A program made the position numbers and the translations under genes. Of a stretch of 5,732 bases of DNA, positions 1 to 5,732 are shown one piece after another. Source of the stretch: an uncultured Lysobacter sp. GTDB taxonomy: Bacteria; Pseudomonadota; Gammaproteobacteria; Xanthomonadales; Xanthomonadaceae. The notes under the pieces were generated by a model, which ran no database searches, was not told the origin of the DNA, and saw only the letters and a list, made by a program, of their open reading frames with translations. The stretch lies in NCBI GenBank assembly GCA_943913335.1, contig CALTXS010000072.1, positions 1 to 5,732 of the forward strand, read 5' to 3'. Position 1 is the stretch's first letter. Every line of letters starts with the position of its first letter.

Positions 1-2
1 TT

Positions 3-2072
3 TTACGCCTGCGCGTAACGCAGCGAAGACCCGATCCAGCGCTGCAGCAGCCGATCCACAACCGGCGCGTCGTCGGCCATCAGCTGTTGCGCCACCTGCT
101 GCACGACCGGCAACAAATCCGCATCGCGCATCAGATCCGCGAAGCGGAAGCCGGCCAGCCCGGTTTGCCGCGTGCCCAGAATCTCGCCGGGGCCACGCAG
201 TTCCAGATCCTGACGCGCAATCACGAAGCCATCATTGGTCTCGCGCATGACCTGCAGCCGCTGCTTTGCCATCGCCGACAAGGGCGCACGGAACATCAGC
301 ACGCAATCGCTGACCGCACTGCCCCGCCCCACACGTCCACGCAACTGATGCAACTGCGCCAGGCCCAGACGCTCGGCATTTTCAATCACCATTAGCGATG
401 CATTGGGCACGTCAACGCCGACTTCGATCACGGTTGTTGCCACCAGCACATCGAGCTGATGATCTTTGAAACCCTGCATCACCGCCTGTTTCTCAGCGGG
501 CTTCATGCGGCCATGAACCAGTCCGATGCGCAAACCCGGAGCCTGTTTCTGCAGCTCGGCATATGCGGCCTCGGCAGCCTGGGCTTCGATCTCGTCGCTT
601 TCCTCGATTAGTGTGCAGACCCAGTACGCCTGCCGTCCCTGCGCGCAGGCATCAATCAGCCGTTGCGTAAGTTCATCGCGTCGGGTATCAGGCAACACCA
701 CCGTGCGTACCGGTGTTCGACCCGGCGGCAGTTCGTCGATCGAACTCACATCGAGATCGGCATAGGCCGTCATGGCCAAGGTGCGTGGGATGGGCGTCGC
801 CGTCATCACCAGCTGATGCGCAGTGTACTGATCGGTGGATCCTTTATCGCGCAGCGCTAAGCGCTGATGGACACCAAAACGATGTTGTTCGTCCACGATG
901 ACCAAGGCCAGGTTCGCGAATTCGACACCCTCCTGCATCAGCGCGTGCGTGCCAACTACGACTTGAGCCTCGCCATTGGCAATGCGCTGCAGCGCCTGTT
1001 CGCGCTTGCGCCCGGTGATCTTGCCGGCCAACCATTCGACCTTGATCCCCATCGGCTCCAGCCACTGCGAGAAATTGCGCAGATGCTGCTCAGCCAGCAG
1101 TTCCGTGGGCGCCATGACGGCGACTTGCCGCCCTTTGGCCACTGCAAACAAGGCACTTAGCGCCGCCACGATGGTTTTGCCGGATCCGACATCGCCCTGC
1201 AACAGACGCAGCATGGGCGTATCACCGCTGAGGTCGTTGCTGATCTCGCCCAGTACGCGTTGCTGCGCACTGGTCAACTGATACGGTAGTTGCTGCAGCA
1301 GTTGCTCTGCCAAGCGCGAATCATTCAGTATCGGCGCTTTTTTGGACTGTTGTGACAGGCGCTGCCGTCGCAGACTCAAGTGATGCGCCAATAGCTCCTC
1401 GAACGCAAGACGTTGTTGTGCCGGATGCAGACCGTCTTTAATGGAATGGACGTCGGTCCCGACCGGCGGATGATGCACGAACAGCAAGGCCTCGCGCAGC
1501 GTCGGCAATTGCAGCGCTCGCGAAATGTGGGCCGGCAACAGCTCCAGCTCCTCTCCGGTCGGCAGCTTTTTGAGCGCTTGCTCAACCCAGCCCCGCACCG
1601 TGCCCGGACCGGCACCCTCGAGTTCCGGATACACCGGCAACAGTCGATCGCCGAGCACCACCTGTTCGTGATCGCCCAACAGACGATACGCAGGATGCAC
1701 GAAATCACGACCCAGCAGACGAACGCGAGGTGCGCCGTAGACTAGGACACGAGCCCCTTCGCGAAACGAACGACGTTGCGCTTCGTTGAAATGGAAGAAC
1801 CGTAGCGTGACGCGATCGCCATGTTCATCGGCAGCCTCAACCAGCAACTGCTGCCGGCCGCGGAATACGCGTTCGGCGGATTGAATGGTGAGCAGCACTT
1901 GCGCCGGAATGCCGTCGCGCAAACCTGCAGCGGAGGTCAGCTGCGTTCGGTCCTCGTAACCGCGCGGCAGAAAGAACCACAGGTCCGATAACTCGCGGAT
2001 ATCCTGGGCCGCAAGGCGCTCCAGCACCTTGGGACCGATCCCGCGCAACGCGCCAAGCGAGGCGCCGGCCAT
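3..2072 (-). CDS. recG: ATP-dependent DNA helicase RecG
   Basis: RecG is a superfamily 2 double-stranded DNA translocase that remodels stalled replication forks, Holliday junctions, D-loops and R-loops. The 689-residue product is close to the 693 of E. coli RecG and looks complete. In order it shows the N-terminal wedge/OB-fold region (about 1-200, with FFLPRGYEDRT at 33-43), Walker A GDVGSGKT at 293-300, the Walker B/DExH box DEQH at 394-397, motif III TATPIPRT at 424-431, motif V around 544-556 (VATTVIEVGVDVP), motif VI QLHQLRGRVGRG at 573-584, and the RecG-specific C-terminal TRG region at about 612-638 ending RQTG. All catalytic motifs are intact. The ATG lies 3 bases after the ridA stop, so the gene is probably translated from the spoT-ridA-recG transcript. 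AAGG sits very close to the ATG, so the ribosome site is poor and translational coupling to ridA is likely (inference). The TAA stop is at 3-5, so nothing downstream is visible. Confidence 0.98.
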   Translation of the reverse strand: MAGASLGALRGIGPKVLERLAAQDIRELSDLWFFLPRGYEDRTQLTSAAGLRDGIPAQVLLTIQSAERVFRGRQQLLVEAADEHGDRVTLRFFHFNEAQRRSFREGARVLVYGAPRVRLLGRDFVHPAYRLLGDHEQVVLGDRLLPVYPELEGAGPGTVRGWVEQALKKLPTGEELELLPAHISRALQLPTLREALLFVHHPPVGTDVHSIKDGLHPAQQRLAFEELLAHHLSLRRQRLSQQSKKAPILNDSRLAEQLLQQLPYQLTSAQQRVLGEISNDLSGDTPMLRLLQGDVGSGKTIVAALSALFAVAKGRQVAVMAPTELLAEQHLRNFSQWLEPMGIKVEWLAGKITGRKREQALQRIANGEAQVVVGTHALMQEGVEFANLALVIVDEQHRFGVHQRLALRDKGSTDQYTAHQLVMTATPIPRTLAMTAYADLDVSSIDELPPGRTPVRTVVLPDTRRDELTQRLIDACAQGRQAYWVCTLIEESDEIEAQAAEAAYAELQKQAPGLRIGLVHGRMKPAEKQAVMQGFKDHQLDVLVATTVIEVGVDVPNASLMVIENAERLGLAQLHQLRGRVGRGSAVSDCVLMFRAPLSAMAKQRLQVMRETNDGFVIARQDLELRGPGEILGTRQTGLAGFRFADLMRDADLLPVVQQVAQQLMADDAPVVDRLLQRWIGSSLRYAQA

Positions 2073-2075
2073 GCC

Positions 2076-2462
2076 TTACTCGAGAACGAGAATGCCGTCC
2101 ACTTCGAACTGCACGCCACGCGGCAATGCAGACACCTCGACCGTGGAACGTGCAGGATACGGCGCTTCGAAATAGTCAGCCATCACCGAGTTGACCGCCG
2201 CAAAGTCACCCAGGTTGGTCAGAAACAGGCCCAGCTTGACCACATCATTGAGCGAGCCACCGGCCGCCTCACACACCGCCTGCAAATTGTCGAAGGCACG
2301 ACGGGCTTGCGCGCTGATATCGCCCTCAACCACGAGACCGGTTTCCGGATCCAATGGGATGCAGCCCGAAAGGTACACGGTATTGTCGACGCGCACGGCC
2401 TGCGAATACGGACCGATCGCTGCCGGTGCATTGGTGGTTTGAATGATTTGCCTGTTGCTCAT
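2076..2462 (-). CDS. ridA: RidA family reactive enamine/imine deaminase
   Basis: RidA (YjgF/YER057c/UK114 family) hydrolyses the 2-aminoacrylate and related enamines/imines released by PLP enzymes such as threonine dehydratase, protecting other PLP enzymes in the cytosol. The 128-residue product has the family's normal length. Visible signatures are the N-terminal NAPAAIGPYSQAV (11-23), the LSG turn at 31-33, and the C-terminal block PARSTVEV (103-110). Arg105 and Glu120 fall at the same numbers as the substrate-binding arginine and catalytic glutamate of E. coli RidA, so an active deaminase is expected. Residue 34 is Cys (SGCIP) where many homologues have Gln, which is a minor difference. 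The ATG starts 2 bases after the spoT stop and the stop is 3 bases before recG, so it sits tightly between them. E. coli has trmH in this position; Pseudomonas also pairs spoT with a ridA homologue (known from memory). Confidence 0.96.
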   Translation of the reverse strand: MSNRQIIQTTNAPAAIGPYSQAVRVDNTVYLSGCIPLDPETGLVVEGDISAQARRAFDNLQAVCEAAGGSLNDVVKLGLFLTNLGDFAAVNSVMADYFEAPYPARSTVEVSALPRGVQFEVDGILVLE

Positions 2463-2464
2463 GA

Positions 2465-4645
2465 TTAGATCCGGTTGATGCCCAGCACCACCTTAAGGCG
2501 GCGCAGACGACGAATGATATCTGCAAGATGCTTGCGATCGCGCACTTCGATCACGAAACGGACAATGCCAATCAGCGAATCCCGATCGACATATTCGACA
2601 CGATCAATGTTGGAATCCGCTTCGGCAATGGCCGCCGCCACCTGAGCCAAGGCCCCTTGGCGGTTATCGAGTTCCATGCGCAGGGCTGCAGTATAGTCGC
2701 CAGCCACATTGCGATCCCAGCCGACGTTGACCCAGCGCTCGGGATGTTTGCGATAGTCGGGCACGTTGGCGCAATCGATACGGTGCACCACAATGCCCTT
2801 GCCGGCGGTATGAAAGCCCATGACTTCATCGCCGGGGATTGGTGTGCAGCACGAAGCAAAACTAATGACATTGCGCTCGGTGCCGTTGATCAGCAGGCGA
2901 TCACGCGGGATATAAATCGGCTTGCCGTCGGCGCCCGACTGCTCTGCAGACGTTTGCTGCACCAGGGACGACGCAACGAGCGACGGCAACCAGTTGCCCA
3001 GTGCAATCTCCGCCAGCAAGGCCTCGAGCCGATTCATCTTGTTGTCCTGCAGATACGACTCGAGACGTCCGGCCGGGATGCGCTCAATGGAACTGCCCAA
3101 CTGCTCCAGAGCGCGATCGAGCATGCGATGTCCGATCTCGATGGCGTCTTCGTGCTCGAGCTGTTTCAGTTGCTGGCGAATGGCGGTGCGCGCCTTGCCC
3201 GTGACGACAAACTCTAACCATTGCGGCTTGGGGATCGAAGCCGGCGTCGTCACAATCTCGACGCGGTCCCCATTACCCAACTGTGTTCGTAGCGGCGACA
3301 GCTTGCCGTTGATGCGTGCGGTGACGGCATGATTGCCGACATCGGTGTGAACCATGTACGCGAAATCCAGCGCCGTGGCATTGCGCGGCAAGCTGAGAAT
3401 GTCGCCCTTGGGCGAGAACACGTAGACCTCTTCCTGGAACAGGTCGATCTTGACGCTCTCGTAAAACTCGACCGACGACTGGGTGTTGAGCTGGTCACTG
3501 AGCAGCGACTCGATCCAGTTACGCGCCCGCATCTCTGCGGAGCTCTGACGGCCGCCGTTCTTGTACGTCCAGTGCGCCGCAATGCCGCGCTCGGCCACCG
3601 CATCCATTTCCTCAGTGCGGATCTGCACCTCGACATGCGCACCATACGGCCCGAACAGCACGGTGTGCAGGGACTGATATCCGTTGCCCTTAGGAATCGC
3701 AATAAAGTCACGGAAGCGCGTATCCACCGGCTTGTACAGTGAATGCACGACCCCCAGTGCGTGATAGCAATCGGCGACGTTGCGCATTACCAGGCGGAAG
3801 CCAAACACATCCATGACTTGAGCAAAGGTTTTATGCTCGACGCGCATCTTGGTGTAGATGCTCCACGGCGATTTAACGCGACTGATCAGCCGATGCTGCA
3901 GTTTTTCGCGCGCCAGGCGCTGTGCCAGCGAGGATTCGATCTGGACCATGGCCTCGCGCCGCACCACCGGCTGCGAACGAATCCGTTTTTGCAGCACCGC
4001 ATGGCGCCACGGATGCATCGCCTTAAAGCCCAGATCCTGCAGCTCGGCCTTGAACAGGTTCATACCGAGACGCTGCGCGATGGGTGCATAGACCTCGAGC
4101 GTTTCGCGGGCTATGCGATGTCGCGCCTCTGCACTTTGAGCACCGAGCGTGCGCATGTTGTGCAGTCGATCGGCCAGCTTGATCAGGATCACGCGCAAAT
4201 CCTGCGCGATGGCCAGCATCATCTTGCGGAAGCTTTCCGCCGTGGCCTCATGCCGGTCTTTGAACTGGAGCTTGTCGAGTTTGGTCACGCCTTCGACAAT
4301 GTGAGCGACATCCTCACCGAATTCGCGAGCCAGATCGTCACGCGTGATCGGCGTATCCTCGATCGTGTCGTGCAGGATGGCGGCAATAAGGCTGTCACCA
4401 TCCAGACCCTGCTCGGCCAGGATCTTGGCGACCGCAACCGGATGCGTGATGTAGGGCTCGCCCGATTTGCGCATCTGGCCGACATGGGCCGACGCACCGA
4501 TCTCATAGGCACGACGCAAACGCTTGAGCTGCTCAGCGCCCAGATAGGCGGCGGCGCGCTCCAGATCGAGCACATAGTCCGGCACCACCGTTGACGGTGG
4601 CGACGGTGCTACCGGTGTGGTCAGAATCGGCTCGATCGAAGTCAT
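2465..4645 (-). CDS. spoT: Bifunctional (p)ppGpp synthetase/hydrolase SpoT
   Basis: Long RSH enzyme that synthesises and hydrolyses (p)ppGpp, the stringent-response alarmone. From the chosen ATG the product is 726 residues (E. coli SpoT 702). The HD hydrolase domain is intact: His68 in ITHPV, HDTIEDT at 92-98, and KLADRLHN at 156-163. The synthetase domain keeps RVKSPWSIYTKM (256-267), Asp279, RFRD (310-313), NGYQSLHT (321-328) and VEVQIRT with Glu339, so synthesis is also plausible. The TGS domain is about 404-466, a helical region follows, then the zinc-finger/RIS segment with Cys599, Cys600, His621 and Cys625, and a C-terminal ACT domain from about 650. A hydrolase-positive enzyme with an RxKD-like motif fits SpoT rather than RelA. 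The ATG at 4643-4645 is preferred over the in-frame TTG at 4700-4702, because translation from TTG would run through a perfect terminator hairpin. No clear Shine-Dalgarno sequence precedes the ATG. Residues 1-20 are Pro/Ser/Thr-rich and GTG codons at 20, 21 and 25 are possible alternative starts. Confidence 0.97.
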   Translation of the reverse strand: MTSIEPILTTPVAPSPPSTVVPDYVLDLERAAAYLGAEQLKRLRRAYEIGASAHVGQMRKSGEPYITHPVAVAKILAEQGLDGDSLIAAILHDTIEDTPITRDDLAREFGEDVAHIVEGVTKLDKLQFKDRHEATAESFRKMMLAIAQDLRVILIKLADRLHNMRTLGAQSAEARHRIARETLEVYAPIAQRLGMNLFKAELQDLGFKAMHPWRHAVLQKRIRSQPVVRREAMVQIESSLAQRLAREKLQHRLISRVKSPWSIYTKMRVEHKTFAQVMDVFGFRLVMRNVADCYHALGVVHSLYKPVDTRFRDFIAIPKGNGYQSLHTVLFGPYGAHVEVQIRTEEMDAVAERGIAAHWTYKNGGRQSSAEMRARNWIESLLSDQLNTQSSVEFYESVKIDLFQEEVYVFSPKGDILSLPRNATALDFAYMVHTDVGNHAVTARINGKLSPLRTQLGNGDRVEIVTTPASIPKPQWLEFVVTGKARTAIRQQLKQLEHEDAIEIGHRMLDRALEQLGSSIERIPAGRLESYLQDNKMNRLEALLAEIALGNWLPSLVASSLVQQTSAEQSGADGKPIYIPRDRLLINGTERNVISFASCCTPIPGDEVMGFHTAGKGIVVHRIDCANVPDYRKHPERWVNVGWDRNVAGDYTAALRMELDNRQGALAQVAAAIAEADSNIDRVEYVDRDSLIGIVRFVIEVRDRKHLADIIRRLRRLKVVLGINRI

Positions 4646-4658
4646 ATCTAAGATTAAC

Positions 4659-4690
4659 AAAAAAGGCCCTGATGACACATCAGGGCCTTT
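4659..4690 (-). terminator. Intrinsic (rho-independent) terminator after rpoZ
   Basis: On the minus strand a perfect 13-bp stem (arms at 4678-4690 and 4662-4674) with a three-base loop (4675-4677) has a GGCCC core and runs directly into six T residues (4664-4659, the innermost ones shared with the stem). It begins 55 bases after the rpoZ stop. This is the classical intrinsic terminator layout and should end transcription from gmk/rpoZ. On the plus strand the hairpin is followed only by TTTG, so it is much weaker in that direction. The T-tract ends 13 bases before the spoT ATG, so it may instead act as an attenuator in the spoT leader. Confidence 0.9.
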
Positions 4691-4744
4691 GTACCTTTGC
4701 AATGCAATGCAAGCCGGACCACTGTCCGACCCGGTGCATCGAAC

Positions 4745-5044
4745 TCAGTCGTCGCCGCGGGCGAGATCTTCGTCGCTGACGACTTCGGCAGCCTTCCATT
4801 CGATGGCTTCGCGTTCGCGACGTTCGCGTTCGGCCTTTTCGACTTGGTTGACATAGTCTTCGGTGATCAGACCTTCGGCGATTTCGCGCAGGGCCAGCAC
4901 AGTCGGCTTGTCCTTGGTTTCGCGATTATCGAGCGTGGCTTCCACGCCGTTGGCGAGCTGACGGGCGCGCTTGGCAGCCACCATGACCAGCTCAAAGCGG
5001 TTATCGACCTTTTGCAGGCAATCTTCTACGGTAATACGGGCCAT
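4745..5044 (-). CDS. rpoZ: DNA-directed RNA polymerase omega subunit
   Basis: Omega is the small RNA polymerase subunit that chaperones beta-prime and, in E. coli, contributes N-terminal residues to ppGpp-binding site 1. The product is 99 residues (E. coli 91). The conserved core is clear: [10 protein letters not shown] (1-10), [16 protein letters not shown] (15-30), and [15 protein letters not shown] (46-60). A charged, probably helical tail follows ([15 protein letters not shown], about 69-83) and an acidic end, DEDLARGDD. The MAR start that helps form ppGpp site 1 is kept, so this polymerase is likely to sense the SpoT product at that site (inference from E. coli). The start at 5042-5044 is chosen because it gives the family N-terminus; AGGA lies at 5055-5058, 10 bases upstream. 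An upstream in-frame ATG at 5113 would lie inside the promoter. A promoter upstream and a terminator downstream suggest rpoZ can be transcribed alone. Confidence 0.98.
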   Translation of the reverse strand: MARITVEDCLQKVDNRFELVMVAAKRARQLANGVEATLDNRETKDKPTVLALREIAEGLITEDYVNQVEKAERERREREAIEWKAAEVVSDEDLARGDD

Positions 5045-5053
5045 GAAATGGAG

Positions 5054-5058
5054 ATCCT
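5054..5058 (-). promoter_or_regulatory. Likely rpoZ ribosome binding site
   Basis: The minus strand reads AGGAT here, with AGGA separated from the ATG at 5042-5044 by 10 bases. The spacing is slightly long but usable. It supports initiation at [10 protein letters not shown] rather than at the upstream in-frame ATG. Confidence 0.5.
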
Positions 5059-5092
5059 GCCGGATTGCGGCACTGTGAATTTCGAACTGAAC

Positions 5093-5121
5093 ATTATGAC
5101 GCCAGACCGGCATCCGGTCAA
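5093..5121 (-). promoter_or_regulatory. Sigma70-type promoter for rpoZ
   Basis: On the minus strand a -35 box TTGACC (5116-5121) and a -10 box CATAAT (5093-5098) are separated by 17 bases, the optimal spacing. Both boxes match the consensus at five of six positions. Transcription would start near 5086, giving rpoZ a leader of roughly 42 bases. Most of the spacer and -35 box lies in an inverted repeat (5105-5119). Confidence 0.75.
5105..5119. repeat. Inverted repeat within the rpoZ promoter
   Basis: GACCGG (5105-5110) and CCGGTC (5114-5119) form a perfect 6-bp inverted repeat around CAT. It overlaps the -35 box and the upstream part of the spacer of the rpoZ promoter, the position expected for a repressor operator. 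It is short and GC-rich, so chance is possible, and I cannot name a regulator that binds it. Confidence 0.4.
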
Positions 5122-5180
5122 GATGCGCGCCGCGCCGGGTCCGGAGCGCTCATCGTAACCCATTGTTTTTAAAGACTATT

Positions 5181-5194
5181 CCGAAAAACTTCGG
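5181..5194 (-). repeat. Small hairpin just after gmk
   Basis: A 5-bp stem, CCGAA (5181-5185) and TTCGG (5190-5194), closes a four-base loop 6 bases past the gmk stop. On the minus strand it is followed by AATAGTCTTT rather than a clean T-tract. At most it is a weak terminator or a 3'-end stabiliser, and transcription from gmk into rpoZ is probably not fully blocked. Confidence 0.25.
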
Positions 5195-5200
5195 CCGTTC

Positions 5201-5731
5201 TCAGTCGGACAGCAGCTCACTGATCAGGGGCTGATGGCGGGCCACCTGCTGATCCTTACGCAGACGCGAGGCCGTAAAAATCGAGCACATCTCATCGACC
5301 GCCACCGCAAAGTGCTCGTTGACGATGAGGTAATCGAACTCGCCGTAGTGCGACATTTCATCGCGGGCGGCAGCGAGACGCTGGCGAATCACATCGTCAC
5401 TGTCCTGACCGCGGTTGCGCATGCGCTGCTCCAGCGCTGACGTTGAGGGCGGCAGAATAAACACGCTGATGGCACCCGGCATTTGTGCGCGAACCTGGCG
5501 CGCGCCTTGCCAGTCAATCTCCAGCAGCACATCGCGACCGGCGGCCAGTTGCGGCTCGACGGACTGCTTGGCGGTGCCCTTCCAGTCGCCATGGACCAGC
5601 GCGTGCTCGAAGAACTCGCCCTCTTCGATCATCTGCTCAAAGGTGGCCCGATCGACAAAGTGATAGTGCTCGGAGTGACGCTCACCCGGCCGCGGAGCCC
5701 GCGAGGTAAAGGAAATGGACAGCGAGATGTT
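5201..5731 (-). CDS. gmk: Guanylate kinase, N-terminus outside the window
   Basis: Guanylate kinase converts GMP and ATP to GDP and ADP in the cytosol, an essential step of purine nucleotide synthesis and salvage. The reading frame is open to the window edge. About 176 C-terminal residues are visible, starting NISLSISFTSRAPRPGE. By comparison with E. coli Gmk (207 residues), about 31 residues including the P-loop are missing, so the ATG at 5630-5632 is internal. Numbered from the first visible residue, Arg11, Arg14 and Tyr23 match GMP-phosphate ligands of yeast guanylate kinase, Glu42 matches a guanine-binding glutamate, and Asp73 in EIDWQG matches Asp100. The lid segment RMRNRGQDSDDVIRQRL (103-119) and DYLIVN are also present. 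The usual NYYGTS motif is DWKGTA (49-54), as I recall from xanthomonad homologues. The TGA stop is at 5201-5203, 156 bases before the rpoZ start. Confidence 0.97.
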   Translation of the reverse strand, partial: NISLSISFTSRAPRPGERHSEHYHFVDRATFEQMIEEGEFFEHALVHGDWKGTAKQSVEPQLAAGRDVLLEIDWQGARQVRAQMPGAISVFILPPSTSALEQRMRNRGQDSDDVIRQRLAAARDEMSHYGEFDYLIVNEHFAVAVDEMCSIFTASRLRKDQQVARHQPLISELLSD

Positions 5732-5732
5732 C

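Noticed and set aside
2528..3217. 229-codon open frame on the plus strand
   Set aside because: It is antisense to the C-terminal part of spoT, with no recognisable domain or ribosome site; treated as a shadow of the real gene.
3743..4594. 283-codon open frame on the plus strand
   Set aside because: It is wholly antisense to the conserved HD and synthetase regions of spoT, its translation resembles no family I recognise, and long antisense frames are common opposite GC-rich genes.
4585..4600. Inverted repeat CCACCG-TTGA-CGGTGG near the spoT start
   Set aside because: It is a short stem inside coding sequence for a Pro/Ser/Thr-Val stretch, with no T-tract and no obvious pairing with the terminator; likely a codon-usage by-product.
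4646..4702. N-terminal extension of SpoT from a TTG codon at 4700-4702
   Set aside because: Its 19 extra codons lie across the perfect terminator hairpin and T-tract, and the ATG at 4645 already gives a full-length SpoT.
4698..4711. Three overlapping TTGCA units before the terminator (minus strand)
   Set aside because: The repeat is too short to be called functional, and no -10 box lies at a proper distance from the TTGCAT copies.
5045..5113. Extended RpoZ start at the ATG ending at 5113
   Set aside because: It would add 23 residues absent from the omega family and place the start codon upstream of the -10 box; [10 protein letters not shown] is the conserved N-terminus.
5201..5632. Gmk starting at the ATG at 5630-5632
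   Set aside because: The frame upstream continues with conserved guanylate kinase sequence (SFTSRAPRPGE and HYHFV) to the window edge, so this Met is internal.

Overview
The window is a compact housekeeping cluster, with every supported gene on the minus strand. In transcription order (high to low coordinates) it holds gmk (guanylate kinase, N-terminus cut off by the window end), rpoZ (RNA polymerase omega), spoT (ppGpp synthetase/hydrolase), ridA (enamine/imine deaminase) and recG (branch-migration helicase, whose stop codon sits at the very start of the window). I see no mobile element, CRISPR array, RNA gene or unknown gene.

The gene order is a variant of the gammaproteobacterial gmk-rpoZ-spoT-trmH-recG arrangement known from E. 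coli, with ridA in the place of trmH. The omega sequence (99 residues, acidic C-terminus) and the Gmk motif GDWKGTA look, from memory, most like Xanthomonadales/Lysobacterales proteins. The DNA is moderately GC-rich by eye. I infer a member of or near that order; this is inference without a database search.

Layout: gmk ends at 5201. A 156-base gap follows that carries a good sigma70-type promoter (5093-5121) for rpoZ (4745-5044). The 99-base gap after rpoZ contains a perfect 13-bp hairpin followed by six T residues, a textbook intrinsic terminator on the minus strand. Its T-tract stops only 13 bases before the spoT ATG. spoT (2465-4645), ridA (2076-2462) and recG (3-2072) then follow with gaps of 2 and 3 bases and look like one transcription unit.

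Functionally, gmk, rpoZ and spoT all touch guanine nucleotides and (p)ppGpp: Gmk makes GDP from GMP, SpoT makes and degrades (p)ppGpp, and omega contributes to ppGpp site 1 of RNA polymerase in E. coli. RidA and RecG are metabolic-damage and replication-repair functions carried in the same unit. The main point worth a second look is how spoT-ridA-recG are transcribed, given the terminator immediately before spoT. The rest is ordinary, well-conserved core genome.
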